A DNA stretch of 59,880 nt from Allorhizocola rhizosphaerae (GCF_003426775.1 NZ_QJUG01000016.1:1-59880), one strand, 5' to 3'. Shown: positions 25,391 to 34,006, counted from the first letter of the stretch. The notes: generated by a model from the letters alone, not told the origin. A program made the numbers and translations.

Positions 25391-26935
25391 GTGGGCGAGC
25401 TGCTTTGTGGTCGTTACCGCCTGATCGAGCGGTTGGGCGAGGGCGGCATGGCGGTGGTGTGGCGGGGGCACGACGAGGTGCTCGGCCGGCGGGTCGCGGT
25501 CAAGGTGCTCGGTCCCGACCTGGCCAACGATCCCGCCTTCGTCGTGCGATTGCGCCAGGAGGCACAGGCCGCCGCGCGCCTGTCGCACCCGAACATCCTC
25601 AACGTGCATGACTACGGCGAGGCCGACGACGGCGATGGAAAAGTGCGGCCGTTCGTGGTGATGGAGATGCTCGAAGGCGAAACGCTGCGCTCCCGCCTGA
25701 CCGAGGGCCGGACCCTGCCGTGGCGGCGGGCGGTCACGGTCGCGGCCGAGGTGGCAGCCGCGATGGCCGCGGCGCACTCCCGTGGGATCGTGCACCGCGA
25801 CATCTCGTCGAGCAACGTGATGCTCACCCCGACCGGCGCCAAGGTGCTCGACTTCGGGATCTCGGCGCTCATCGGCGAACACGAGCCGGACGACCACGAC
25901 CAGCTCCTGGGCACACCCGCATACGTGGCTCCCGAGCGGCTCGTGGGCGCGGACGTGACGCCGGCCGTCGATGTGTACGCGCTCGGTGTGCTCCTGTATC
26001 GCGCACTGCACGGCAGCCTTCCGTGGGCCGTGGACACCACCACCGGCCTGCTTGAGGCCCATCAATGGCTCATCCCCACGCCGCTGCCGCCCATCCCGGG
26101 CATGCCCGCGCAGGTCGCCCAGCTGTGCCATCGGTGCCTGGCCAAAGACCCGCAAGCTCGCCCGTCCAGCGCCGAGCTCGCGGTCGCCTTCGCCAGGATC
26201 GCCCGCGTCCCGGCCCGGGTCCCGCCGTTCGCCGACGCCACGCCGAGCGAGGTCACGATCGCCGGGCGCGGCACGGCGGTGCTGCCGTGGCGCGCGTTCG
26301 CCCCGGGCGTCGCGGCGGCCGCCGACACCGAAAGCACCCCGCAACAGTCCACGGTCGTGCTCACCCGTCGCGGCCGGTTCACGTTGGCGGGCATGGCAAT
26401 CGGGCTCCTGCTCGTCGTCGCCTCCGGTCTGGCGATGGCGCGTGGCGACGGCCGTCCACCCGTCATGGAGCCACCGGCCGCCGTGGCCGCCCCACCCCCG
26501 CCGAACTGCCGCGTGACCTATCTGCAGACCAGCGACACGGGCGGGCGCTTCGCCGCCGCGATCACCGTGCACAACAGCGGGCAGACCCCGGTCGAGGGCT
26601 GGCATCTGGAGTTCGGCTGGCCCGGGGACCAGACCCTGGTCGGCGCCGAGGCCGGCACGTGGGCGCAGCAGGGCCGGCAGGTGGTCGTGCGCCCGCCGGG
26701 CGAGCAGGCCGCGCTGGCGCCCGGCGCCTCGCACCAGTTTGGACTGTCGGGCCAGTATCAAACCCTCAACGCGATGCCCGCGAGTTTCGCCCTGGGCGGC
26801 ACGCGGTGCGAGTCGATCCAGCTCGCGCAGGTGGCTCAACCGGTACAGCAGGAAGAAAAACCCGGCGGCGACGGCAAGGGCAAGAACAAGGGCAAGGGCA
26901 ACAACAACGACGACGACGACGATGACGACGATTGA
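25391..26935 (+). CDS. receptor-type Ser/Thr protein kinase with extracellular CBM2-like domain
   Basis: 514 aa. PknB-type kinase domain at 1-275: GRYRLIERLGEGGMAVVW (glycine loop), VAVKVL (Lys), HRDISSSNVML (catalytic loop; the Lys normally two residues after Asp is Ser), LDFGIS, APERL. One membrane span near 330-350 (AGMAIGLLLVVASGLAM), then at about 372-475 an extracellular beta-sandwich with CRVTYLQTSDTGGRFAAAIT, NSGQTPVEGWHLEFGW, LAPGASHQFGLSG and a closing Cys, the pattern of carbohydrate-binding module 2. The tail is Gly/Lys/Asn-rich and ends in eight Asp. Probably senses a polysaccharide and phosphorylates cytosolic targets. GTG 25391 aligns with family N-termini. The next two genes carry sugar-binding-type folds. 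Confidence 0.88.
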   Translation: MGELLCGRYRLIERLGEGGMAVVWRGHDEVLGRRVAVKVLGPDLANDPAFVVRLRQEAQAAARLSHPNILNVHDYGEADDGDGKVRPFVVMEMLEGETLRSRLTEGRTLPWRRAVTVAAEVAAAMAAAHSRGIVHRDISSSNVMLTPTGAKVLDFGISALIGEHEPDDHDQLLGTPAYVAPERLVGADVTPAVDVYALGVLLYRALHGSLPWAVDTTTGLLEAHQWLIPTPLPPIPGMPAQVAQLCHRCLAKDPQARPSSAELAVAFARIARVPARVPPFADATPSEVTIAGRGTAVLPWRAFAPGVAAAADTESTPQQSTVVLTRRGRFTLAGMAIGLLLVVASGLAMARGDGRPPVMEPPAAVAAPPPPNCRVTYLQTSDTGGRFAAAITVHNSGQTPVEGWHLEFGWPGDQTLVGAEAGTWAQQGRQVVVRPPGEQAALAPGASHQFGLSGQYQTLNAMPASFALGGTRCESIQLAQVAQPVQQEEKPGGDGKGKNKGKGNNNDDDDDDDD

Positions 26936-26974
26936 TCGATAGATCGCCACATAGAGCGGCTTGCCCCGGTCGGG

Positions 26975-26987
26975 TAGGGTCGGGGGC
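26975..26987 (+). promoter_or_regulatory. -10 box of likely leaderless promoter for the VWA gene
   Basis: TAGGGT at 26975-26980 is seven bases before GTG 26988. Confidence 0.45.
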
Positions 26988-28823
26988 GTGAGCAAAGGCG
27001 GCGAAGAGCCCTCGCCGAAACGCGATTTCTTCGTCGCCGCGATGGGCATGACCGCGATGGCGGCCGGCCAGTTGTCCACCGGCTGGCCCGAAACGGCGCT
27101 GCAGTGGGGTTTTCTGATCGGCGGCTCGATCGCGGTGGGCCTGGCCGCCCTGTCCGACACCATCGAGGAGCTCTGGCAGCGCGCGCTTCATCTCATGCGC
27201 AGCGTGCGACCGCTTCCGTTGCGCCAGACGGTTCTGGCCGTGGTGGTGGTCGTGCTCGTGGTGCTCACCGGCCGGCTGATCGCGGCAGTCGGCCCGCCCC
27301 TGGCCGGCGCCGCCCGGGTGGAGCTGTTCGGCTGCCCGCAACCGGTGCAGCTGCGCGTGCTGACCACGCCCGAGGGGCTCCCGTCGGCCCGCGAGCTCAC
27401 GGAAGCCTTCGAGGCGCGCTCGGCCAGATCCAATTTTCGTTGTCCTAAAACGCTTTTTTATGTGTACCCGGCAGAGCCCGCGAAGGCACGCGAAGCCCTG
27501 TCCAGCGGCTGGGGTCCCGAGCACCTTGCCGCGTTAGGCCCGCGCCCCGACCTGTGGCTTCCGGGCTCCACCCACTTCCCGCCGCCCGAGCCCGGCGATC
27601 GTCTGTCGCATGTGGAGTCCGTGTCGGTCGCGTCGTCGCCCATCGTGCTGGCCGTGCCCGAGGGCCTCAGCGGCGTCGACCCGCGCGAGCTCACGTGGGC
27701 GCAGGCACTCGACAACGCGCAGCGATCCGGGTGGGACGTGGCCCGCCCCGAGCCGTCCGGCTCACTCGTTGGCATGCTCGCGACCATCGCCGTCTACGAC
27801 AGCCTCGGTGTGCGCCAAGGACGTCCACTCGACGCGGGCCAGGCGCGAGGCGTCGAGCGCGCGTTCGAGCGGGCCCTTGACGCCGGGGGTTACTCGCTCT
27901 CGGGCCTGCTGTGCCGGCACGCCCAGCCCGAACCCCCGCGCAGCGCGGTCATCGTCTCGGAGCAGGAGCTGGCACGGTTCAACCGCGGGATGCCGCTGGG
28001 CGGGCAGTGCGCCGGGGCCACGTCCGCGCACGGCCGGCGGATGACCGTGGTGCGCCCGTCGCCCACCCGCACGCTTGACCACCCGCTCGTCCGTCTGCAA
28101 TGGACAGACGCGGGCAGCGAGCAGACCAGGCAGGCGCGGGCGTTCGCCGAGTGGCTCACCGGACCGGAGGGCCACACCGCGCTGAGCAACGCCGGGCTGC
28201 GGCCCGGCGGGGTCAGCGACGGCCGGCCCACGCCCGACGACATGCGCCTGGTCGAGCTGCACGAGCAGGCGACCCGGCCGGGCCGGATCCTGCTGGCGCT
28301 GGACACGTCCTTCTCGATGCGCCAGCCGCTGGCCGCTGGCGTCAGCAGGTTTTCCGTTGCGGCGCAGGGCGTGACACGGGTCGTTGCGATGGCGAGCGGC
28401 CGCGATGAGCTGGGGCTGTGGGTCTTCCCCGCGGTGGGCGGGCGGCGTGAGCTGCTCCCGGTGGGACCACGGGCACCGCTGCCGCCGCTGGACGGGATCG
28501 TGCCCGTCGGGCCGACCCCGCTGTACCAGACAATCGCCGACGGCGTGCGGGCGCTCCCGCCCGGCGACGAGGCGGCACGGGCTCTGGTGGTACTCACCGA
28601 CGGCGAAGACTCCGGCGGCGGGCTCACGGCGCAGCAGATGCTCGGCGACATCTCGGGAAAGGGCGTGCGCGTGTTCGTGGTCGCGGTGGGCGAGGCCAAC
28701 TGCGCCTCGCAGGCGCTGGCGCAGGCGACGCAGGGCACGGGTGGCGCGTGCCTGGAGACCGACTTCGCCGGGCTTCAGGCCGCGCTGGAACAGGTGTTCA
28801 CGCTGCTGTGGAAGGGGGTCTGA
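26988..28823 (+). CDS. membrane-anchored substrate-binding and VWA domain protein
   Basis: 611 aa. Two N-terminal membrane segments (about 13-55 and 80-100; QTVLAVVVVVLVVLTGRLIA), an extracytoplasmic type-2 periplasmic-binding domain of about 300 residues (VELFGCPQPVQLRVLTTPEG through SNAGLRPGG), then a C-terminal von Willebrand A domain with a complete MIDAS: LLALDTSFSMRQ (DxSxS), Thr in VGPTPLYQTI and LTDGEDSG. VWA domains bind protein partners through a metal. The fusion of solute binding with VWA in one chain suggests a ligand-controlled docking protein. GTG 26988 is preferred over an upstream in-frame start because of the TAGGGT box. A 28-base AT-richer patch lies at 27430-27460. Confidence 0.85.
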   Translation: MSKGGEEPSPKRDFFVAAMGMTAMAAGQLSTGWPETALQWGFLIGGSIAVGLAALSDTIEELWQRALHLMRSVRPLPLRQTVLAVVVVVLVVLTGRLIAAVGPPLAGAARVELFGCPQPVQLRVLTTPEGLPSARELTEAFEARSARSNFRCPKTLFYVYPAEPAKAREALSSGWGPEHLAALGPRPDLWLPGSTHFPPPEPGDRLSHVESVSVASSPIVLAVPEGLSGVDPRELTWAQALDNAQRSGWDVARPEPSGSLVGMLATIAVYDSLGVRQGRPLDAGQARGVERAFERALDAGGYSLSGLLCRHAQPEPPRSAVIVSEQELARFNRGMPLGGQCAGATSAHGRRMTVVRPSPTRTLDHPLVRLQWTDAGSEQTRQARAFAEWLTGPEGHTALSNAGLRPGGVSDGRPTPDDMRLVELHEQATRPGRILLALDTSFSMRQPLAAGVSRFSVAAQGVTRVVAMASGRDELGLWVFPAVGGRRELLPVGPRAPLPPLDGIVPVGPTPLYQTIADGVRALPPGDEAARALVVLTDGEDSGGGLTAQQMLGDISGKGVRVFVVAVGEANCASQALAQATQGTGGACLETDFAGLQAALEQVFTLLWKGV

Positions 28824-28826
28824 GCG

Positions 28827-30098
28827 ATGCTTGCACTGCTGATGCGTTACCGCGGCTGGGCGGGGCTGGGCGCGGGTGTCGTGATTGGAGCGTTGGCCAC
28901 GCTTCTGGTCACGAGCGTGGTGCAGCGCGCGCCCGGCGGGCTGGAGCCGGGCACGCTCATCATCCTCAGCGGGCGCGACGATGGTCTGGGCGGGCAGCGG
29001 CAGGCGCTGGTCGACCAGTGGAACGCGCTGCCCGGCCGGCCGCGCGCCGAGATCGTCGTGGTGGCCGGGGAGGCCGACGCGCACCACGCCCAGATGCTCG
29101 GCCACGCCCAGTCCGGCGGCGCCGACGTCGACGTGTTCAACCTCGACATCACGTGGATCGCCGAGTTCGCCAAGAACGGCTACCTGCGGCCGATTCCGGC
29201 CGAAAGCGTTGACACATCGGGATTTCTGGCCAAGCCGCTGGAGGCGTGCCACTACGAGGGCAAGCTGTGGGCGTTGCCGTTCAACACCGACGCCGGGTTG
29301 CTGTTCTACCGCAGCGATCTGATCCCCGGCGACCCGCCCAACAGCTGGCCGCTCATGCAGCGGGCGATCGACGACGTGTTCGCCGGGCCGCACCCGCCCG
29401 AGCTGGTCGCGGGGTTCACCGGCCAGCTGGGCGACTACGAGGGCCTGACGGTCAACGCGTTCGAGGCGATCTGGGCCGCCGACGGCGAGGTGGTCGGGTC
29501 CGACGGCACGGTGGTCGTCGACTCGCCGCAGGCGCGCGACGGCCTGCGCCGCCTGGCCGCCGGGCTGTCGCCGGGCCGCCCGCAGCAGATCCTGCCCGAG
29601 TCGGTGAACTTCAACGAGACCAGCAGCCGGCAGGCGTTCCATGAGGGCAAGGTGGTGTTCATGCGCAACTGGCCCGTGTCCTACCGCTTGCTCGGCGACC
29701 CGCCGAAGGTGAAGTTCCAGACCACGGTGCTGCCGCGCGGGAGTGTCCTAGGTGGACAAAACCTGGCCGTGAGCAGCCGCAGCGACCAGCCGCGGGCGGC
29801 ACGGGAGCTCATCGAGTTCCTGACGAGCGAGCGCAGCCAGCAGATCCTGTTCGAGCGCGGTGGGTTCGCGGCCACACGGGAGCTGGTCTATCAGGATCGT
29901 GAGGTGCAAGCCAAACACCCATATGCGCAAACGCTTCTCAACGCGGTGCGGCAGGCCCGGCTGCGTCCGGTGACCCCGCACTATTCGCGGTTCAGCGCGG
30001 AGTTCCGGGCCGGGGTGCGCTACGCGCTCGCGCACGGGGGTGAGATGCCGCCGGGCTTCGAGAAGCGGCTCACTGAGGCGCTTGAGGGGCGTGTGTAA
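28827..30098 (+). CDS. membrane-anchored extracellular solute-binding protein (sugar type)
   Basis: 423 aa. One N-terminal membrane anchor (GLGAGVVIGALATLLVTSVV) with no lipobox Cys, then a SBP_bac-type fold: ITWIAEFAKNGYLRPI, YEGKLWALPFNTDAGLLFYR, AFEAIWAADGEVV, and FHEGKVVFMRNWPVSYRLL. These match the trehalose/maltose-type ABC binding proteins, which normally feed a permease; no permease or ATPase gene is nearby. It starts three bases after the VWA gene's stop, with GGAAGGGGG in front, so the two are co-translated. With the kinase it forms a likely sensing module. The 3' end overlaps the convergent Usp gene by 29 bp. Confidence 0.85.
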   Translation: MLALLMRYRGWAGLGAGVVIGALATLLVTSVVQRAPGGLEPGTLIILSGRDDGLGGQRQALVDQWNALPGRPRAEIVVVAGEADAHHAQMLGHAQSGGADVDVFNLDITWIAEFAKNGYLRPIPAESVDTSGFLAKPLEACHYEGKLWALPFNTDAGLLFYRSDLIPGDPPNSWPLMQRAIDDVFAGPHPPELVAGFTGQLGDYEGLTVNAFEAIWAADGEVVGSDGTVVVDSPQARDGLRRLAAGLSPGRPQQILPESVNFNETSSRQAFHEGKVVFMRNWPVSYRLLGDPPKVKFQTTVLPRGSVLGGQNLAVSSRSDQPRAARELIEFLTSERSQQILFERGGFAATRELVYQDREVQAKHPYAQTLLNAVRQARLRPVTPHYSRFSAEFRAGVRYALAHGGEMPPGFEKRLTEALEGRV

Positions 30099-30771
30099 CC
30101 GCCACCGGGCAGTGCGCGTGGTGCAGGACGGCCTGGCTGACCGAGCCCACCAGCAGGCCGGCGACCGGTCCGCGGCCGTGGGAGCCGATGACGAGCAGCG
30201 CGGCCGACTTGGACGCCTCGATGAGCACGGTCGCGGCGGTGCCCTGCACGGTTTGCGCCTGAACGTCGAGGTCGGGGTGCTGCGTGCGGACCCCGGCGAG
30301 GGCCTCGCTGAGGATGGCCTCGTTTTCGGCCTGCAGCGCGTCCAGGTCGGTGGGCAGGGGCACCAGTGTGTCGTGCCCGGTCGCGATCGGCTGCAGCCAG
30401 GCGTGCACGGCCAGCACGCGCATGCCGGTCAGCCGGGCTTCGTCAAGCGCGAAGTCAAGCGCGGCAAGGGAAAGCGGCGAACCGTCGACCCCGGCCACGA
30501 TGATGTCGGAGTCGGGCAGCTCGGGTTTGGTGATCACCACGACGGGGCACGTGGCGTGCATGGCCGTGTCCATGCTCGGGGAATGGAAGATGGCGTCGTG
30601 CACCTGCCCGTGGCCCTCGCTGGCCACGACGACCAGCTGGGCGGGCTCGCTCAGCATCGCGTTTTTCGGGACGACGCGCAGGGGGCAGCCGCGGGCCGCG
30701 GCGGCGCGCTCGGCCCACTCGCGGGCGGCAGGATGGTCGCCGTCGCCCAGCAAGATCGGCAAACCTCGCAC
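30070..30771 (-). CDS. universal stress protein with two Usp domains, first degenerate
   Basis: 233 aa. The second domain (about 85-230) is complete with the ATP-binding motif GSHGRGPVAGLLVGSVSQAV and HHAHCPVAV. The first (1-85) is shortened and has ASEGHGQVHDAIF instead of the GxxG loop, so it probably cannot bind ATP. Usp proteins act in dormancy, hypoxia and stress. The start near the beginning of domain 1 may be misplaced or the gene may have lost its 5' part, since tandem Usp proteins usually have about 290 residues. Confidence 0.82.
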   Translation of the reverse strand: MRGLPILLGDGDHPAAREWAERAAAARGCPLRVVPKNAMLSEPAQLVVVASEGHGQVHDAIFHSPSMDTAMHATCPVVVITKPELPDSDIIVAGVDGSPLSLAALDFALDEARLTGMRVLAVHAWLQPIATGHDTLVPLPTDLDALQAENEAILSEALAGVRTQHPDLDVQAQTVQGTAATVLIEASKSAALLVIGSHGRGPVAGLLVGSVSQAVLHHAHCPVAVTHAPQAPQ

Positions 30772-30840
30772 AGGGGTGGATACCCCACCTTGGGGTCCGG
30801 TGAAACGTCGATCGTGACGTTGCGGGCCCCGGCACGCCCA

Positions 30841-30872
30841 ATGGATTTAAGTTCATGATCGGCGAGGAAGGG
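30841..30872. repeat. 32-bp intergenic element, copy B
   Basis: ATGGATTTAAGTTCATGATCG followed by GCGAGGAAGGG; matches copy A at 24452-24483 in 27 of 32 bases. Lies between the divergent Usp and PhoX-like genes. Confidence 0.6.
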
Positions 30873-30921
30873 GTCGGGTGGGGTTTACCGGAAATTTATG
30901 TTTGTCACTTTGGATGGGCGT

Positions 30922-32067
30922 ATGGAACGTCGACACTTTCTGCGGGCCGCCGTCGTCGGCGCCGGGAGCACCGTCGCGCTCGGGTTCACGCTCTCCCGTG
31001 ACGCGATGGCCTATCCCGCGCTGCCCGGACCGAGCCCCTACGGTCCGCTACAGGCGGCCAACTCGCACGGCATCATGCTGCCGCAGGGCTTCACCAGCCG
31101 GATCATCGCGCGGTCCGGCCAGACCGTGACCGGCACATCCTATGTCTGGCACGGCGCACCCGACGGAGGCGCGTGCTTCGCCGACGGTACCGGATGGATT
31201 TATGTGTCCAATTCGGAGCTCGGCAGCGCGGCGGGCGGCGCCAGTGCGGTCAGGTTCAGCAGCACGGGGCAGGTGACGGGCGCCTATCGCATCCTTTCCG
31301 GCACCAACCGTAACTGTGCGGGCGGCGCAACCCCTTGGGGGACATGGCTTTCATGCGAGGAAGTGGATCGCGGCTACGTCTACGAGACCTATCCGGGCGG
31401 CGGCACAGCGGCCGTGCAGCGCCCGGCGATGGGGCGGTTCAACCACGAAGCGGCCGCCGTCGACCCCGATCGTCGCGTTGTCTACCTGACCGAGGACGAG
31501 GGCGACGGGTGCTTCTACCGCTTCGTGCCATCGACGTGGGGAAATCTTTCATCCGGTACCTTGCAGGTGCTGCGCGAGTCGGGCGGCGTCCTTTCGTGGG
31601 TGACCGTGCCCGATCCCGACGGCAGCCCCACCCGGACACGCAATCAGGTGTCGGGCGCGAAGCGGTTCAACGGGGGAGAGGGCGCATACTATCGCGGCGG
31701 CACATGCTTCTTCACCACCAAGGGCGACAATCGGGTGTGGGCATACAACGCCGTCACCAATACGCTGGCGATCGCCTACGACGACAATGTTTCCGGGGCC
31801 CCACTGTCCGGAGTGGACAACATCACGGGCAAGGCGGGCGGTGACCTGTATGTGGCCGAGGACGGCGGCAACATGGAAATCTGCATCATCACGCCCGACG
31901 ACATCGTGGCACCGTTCCTGCGGGTGACCGGGCAGAGCTCGTCGGAACTGTGCGGGGTCGCGTTCAACCCGGCGGGCAACCGGCTGTACTTCTCGTCGCA
32001 GCGCGGCACGTCGGGGTCGAGCAGCGGCGGCATCACCTACGAAATCACCGGCCCGTTCCGGGCCTAG
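30922..32067 (+). CDS. Tat-exported PhoX-like (DUF839) alkaline phosphatase-type protein
   Basis: 381 aa. Twin-arginine signal MERRHFLRAAVVGAGSTVAL. The mature protein has the DUF839 landmarks: CAGGATPWGTWLSCEE, MGRFNHEAAAVDP, VYLTEDEGDGCFYRF, FNGGEGAYYRGGTCFF and VDNITGKAGGDLYVAEDGG. PhoX enzymes are calcium/iron phosphatases folded as beta-propellers; this one is shorter than classical PhoX (about 600 aa), as are most actinobacterial members. ATG 30922 places the twin Arg near the N-terminus; an upstream in-frame ATG at 30898 behind GGAAAT is possible. Cytosolic folding before export fits metal loading. Confidence 0.87.
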   Translation: MERRHFLRAAVVGAGSTVALGFTLSRDAMAYPALPGPSPYGPLQAANSHGIMLPQGFTSRIIARSGQTVTGTSYVWHGAPDGGACFADGTGWIYVSNSELGSAAGGASAVRFSSTGQVTGAYRILSGTNRNCAGGATPWGTWLSCEEVDRGYVYETYPGGGTAAVQRPAMGRFNHEAAAVDPDRRVVYLTEDEGDGCFYRFVPSTWGNLSSGTLQVLRESGGVLSWVTVPDPDGSPTRTRNQVSGAKRFNGGEGAYYRGGTCFFTTKGDNRVWAYNAVTNTLAIAYDDNVSGAPLSGVDNITGKAGGDLYVAEDGGNMEICIITPDDIVAPFLRVTGQSSSELCGVAFNPAGNRLYFSSQRGTSGSSSGGITYEITGPFRA

Positions 32068-32416
32068 CCCGGCTTGACTCGACCTGGCCGCCCGTCACGG
32101 TGCGCGGCACGCGCGGCCGGGTCCGAACGTCGCGGTGCTCGGTCCGGGCGCGATCCCGCAGACACCCGAGCCGCCGGTCGGCTTCGAGGGCTTGGATGCT
32201 TCCGCCCGAGAACAGGCCGTCCGGAGGTCTTCGGTCGTGGTGCCGCTCACCGGGACGCCGAGACAGCGCTCCGGCTTCGGGTACGCGGTTGTATTTGTCC
32301 AATCCGGCCTTTGCGACCTCGACCTGCCGGGATTGATTCCGCGCTCTAGCATTCGGCCCGCCAGCGCGACGAGAGATTACGCGCTGGCGGGCCTTCGGCT
32401 GTGCCAGGGCACAGGG
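32068..32416. other. 349-bp gap, no gene recognised
   Basis: Short frames on both strands have unconvincing composition. The only structure is the strong hairpin at 32355-32393. Confidence 0.5.
32355..32393 (-). terminator. terminator hairpin after the Nudix gene
   Basis: Perfect 14-bp stem GGCCCGCCAGCGCG / CGCGCTGGCGGGCC with an 11-nt loop, 24 bp past the Nudix stop. Confidence 0.7.
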
Positions 32417-32881
32417 TCACGGGTGACGGTGCTCCTTGAACCATCGGGCCGCCGCGGCTACGAGTTCGGGCAGCTCGGCCGGGGTGGGCAGGCTGGTCAC
32501 GTCGGCGACGGGCACCCAGCGGGCACCGCCGACCTCTTCGAGCTGGGGAAGCAGTTCGCCGCCGAAGTGCTCGCAGACGTACACCATGTCGATGTGGCGA
32601 TGCCGGCCGTGGTTGGTGTCGGTGACGTCCATTTCGATGATCGCCCACGGTGGCAAGTGCCCGACGACCGCGGAGTGCCGGAAGTTGGTTTGGCCGAGGA
32701 TGGCGGCGCGGATGCCGGTCTCCTCGGTCAGCTCCCGGATCGCCGCCTCACCCGGGGTCTCGTCCGGGTCGATGTGCCCTCCCGGGTACAGCCAGAGCCC
32801 GATCTTGTTGTGGTGGACCAGGAGCACCCGCTCGGCGTCGTCGAACACGACGGCGGACGCGGTGAAGTGACGGATCGTCAT
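32417..32881 (-). CDS. Nudix hydrolase
   Basis: 154 aa. The Nudix box is complete: PGGHIDPDETPGEAAIRELT followed by EETGI (GX5EX7REUXEEXGU). Hydrolyses a nucleoside diphosphate linked to another moiety, cytosolic, Mg-dependent; the substrate is open. ATG 32881 overlaps the stop of a broken aminotransferase gene upstream (ATGA), so it was formerly the distal gene of an operon; how it is expressed now is unclear. No ribosome binding site beyond AAAGG further upstream. Confidence 0.88.
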   Translation of the reverse strand: MTIRHFTASAVVFDDAERVLLVHHNKIGLWLYPGGHIDPDETPGEAAIRELTEETGIRAAILGQTNFRHSAVVGHLPPWAIIEMDVTDTNHGRHRHIDMVYVCEHFGGELLPQLEEVGGARWVPVADVTSLPTPAELPELVAAAARWFKEHRHP

Positions 32882-33300
32882 GGGAGAGGCCTTTCGGCGA
32901 AGGCGCGGAGGCGGTCTGCGACCCAGCCTAGGGCCGGACCCGGCATACCCGGGTGAACCGGGAACTGGAACGTGGTCGCGGCGAGCGTTTCGGTCGTGGG
33001 TGGAGAAACACCCGGCCCGGTGCAGGGTGCCCGCGTACCGGCCCCGGGTCTTCGTACCATGGGCCTGGCAGGCGTCCTCGATCAGCGGCACCCTGCCGGG
33101 GCAAGAGTCGCCGCGGCGGCGGTGTCGTCGGCCGGGTACCCCACAGCGGCAGGCTGATCACCGCTTTGGTGCGCTTGGTCAGCCGGGCCGCCACATCGTT
33201 GGGGTCCATCGCCAGCGCGCCTGGCACGGTGTCCGCGATGACCGGGGTGGCGCCGCAGGTGTAGGGTCTCGTTCTCGGTGGCCAAATACTCAACACTATG
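32878..33300 (-). pseudogene. DegT/DnrJ/EryC1/StrS aminotransferase remnant
   Basis: Pieces of one sugar aminotransferase occur in order but in different frames: YTCGATPVIADTVPGALAMD and PNDVAARLTKRTKAVISLPL (as in family N-terminal halves), then YPADDTAAAATLAPA, then PLIEDACQAHGTKTRGRYAG with GTLHRAGCFSTH, and finally FQFPVHPGMPGPALGWVADR with RLRAFAERPLP ending in TGA, which overlaps the Nudix start. The PLP-Lys region between the last two parts is deleted, as is the N-terminus. At least two frameshifts. Such enzymes make amino sugars for natural products or surface glycans. Confidence 0.7.
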
Positions 33301-33345
33301 GCCACGGTCCGGCCTTGGCCAAGTGGTTGAGATTTACGCATGCCA

Positions 33346-33618
33346 TCAGTAGCGGAAGATCCAGCTGTACGCATCGAAGAGCACGCCTTTATCGAGCTGA
33401 TGCATCGGCATGTGCCAGCGAAACGCCGCGATATACCGAAGCGGCAGCGAGATAGCCAGACCCAGCCCGATCCAGCCGAGCACTACTGGCCATCTTTCCA
33501 TGTCACAGCAGCCAAGGACAATTGGGACCGGCAAGGTCCGCATCCACCAGACCGACGCCCGGTACAGCGGGTGCGAACGGTCAGGCTCCGGTGTGGATGC
33601 CTGGTTGCCTTGGGCCAT
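33346..33618 (-). CDS. small membrane protein of unknown function
   Basis: 90 aa: MAQGNQASTPEPDRSHPLYR, then a hydrophobic hairpin (MRTLPVPIVLGCC and WPVVLGWIGLGLAISLPL) and a polar end (LDKGVLFDAYSWIFRY). Two membrane spans likely. TACCTT (complement of 33625-33630) is six bases before ATG 33618, a leaderless pattern that supports this start over an upstream GTG frame. No family recognised. An imperfect inverted repeat at 33288-33332 may end its message. Confidence 0.55.
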   Translation of the reverse strand: MAQGNQASTPEPDRSHPLYRASVWWMRTLPVPIVLGCCDMERWPVVLGWIGLGLAISLPLRYIAAFRWHMPMHQLDKGVLFDAYSWIFRY

Positions 33619-34006
33619 GGCTCGAAGGTATCGAGCAACCGCAACAACGCCTCTGACCGGCCCGGCGCGGGACACGGCCTTACAGGGCCTGAGTCGGCTG
33701 GGATCGTAGTGGCGGAGGCTTGAGCCTGGCTCTAGTCAGGCTGTGGTCATCATGGGCTGAGATCCGCTGGTGGAAGATCCACGACCGGCGACTGTCGCGT
33801 TGGCCAGTGTGGACATGTCTTCGGCACTGGTGTGGTTGCGTCGCTTCGGTCAGGGCGATGGGTGGCGGTATCCGCGTAGGGGGTTGGGTCCGCATCTGTT
33901 TGCGGAGCCGTTGGGGTTGGCCAGGGTCCGTGCCGCCGGTAGCAAGAAAGTCAAGCCTCCCGAATGGGTAGTCTGCCTGAATGCCACGCCGAGCTGCGCG
34001 AGCATC
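33619..34006. other. 388-bp gap, no gene recognised
   Basis: Between the small membrane protein start and the channel stop. A plus-strand frame reading VWLRRFGQGDGWRYPRRGLG and onward (about 33829-33970) has plausible composition but no start or known family; it may be another gene relic. Confidence 0.4.

Noticed and set aside
28827-30098. Part of an ABC sugar importer
   Set aside because: No permease or ATPase gene is present on either side; neighbours are a VWA fusion and a kinase.
32135-32956. 273-codon plus-strand frame with a promoter-like start
   Set aside because: It is antisense to the Nudix gene and its composition is not protein-like.
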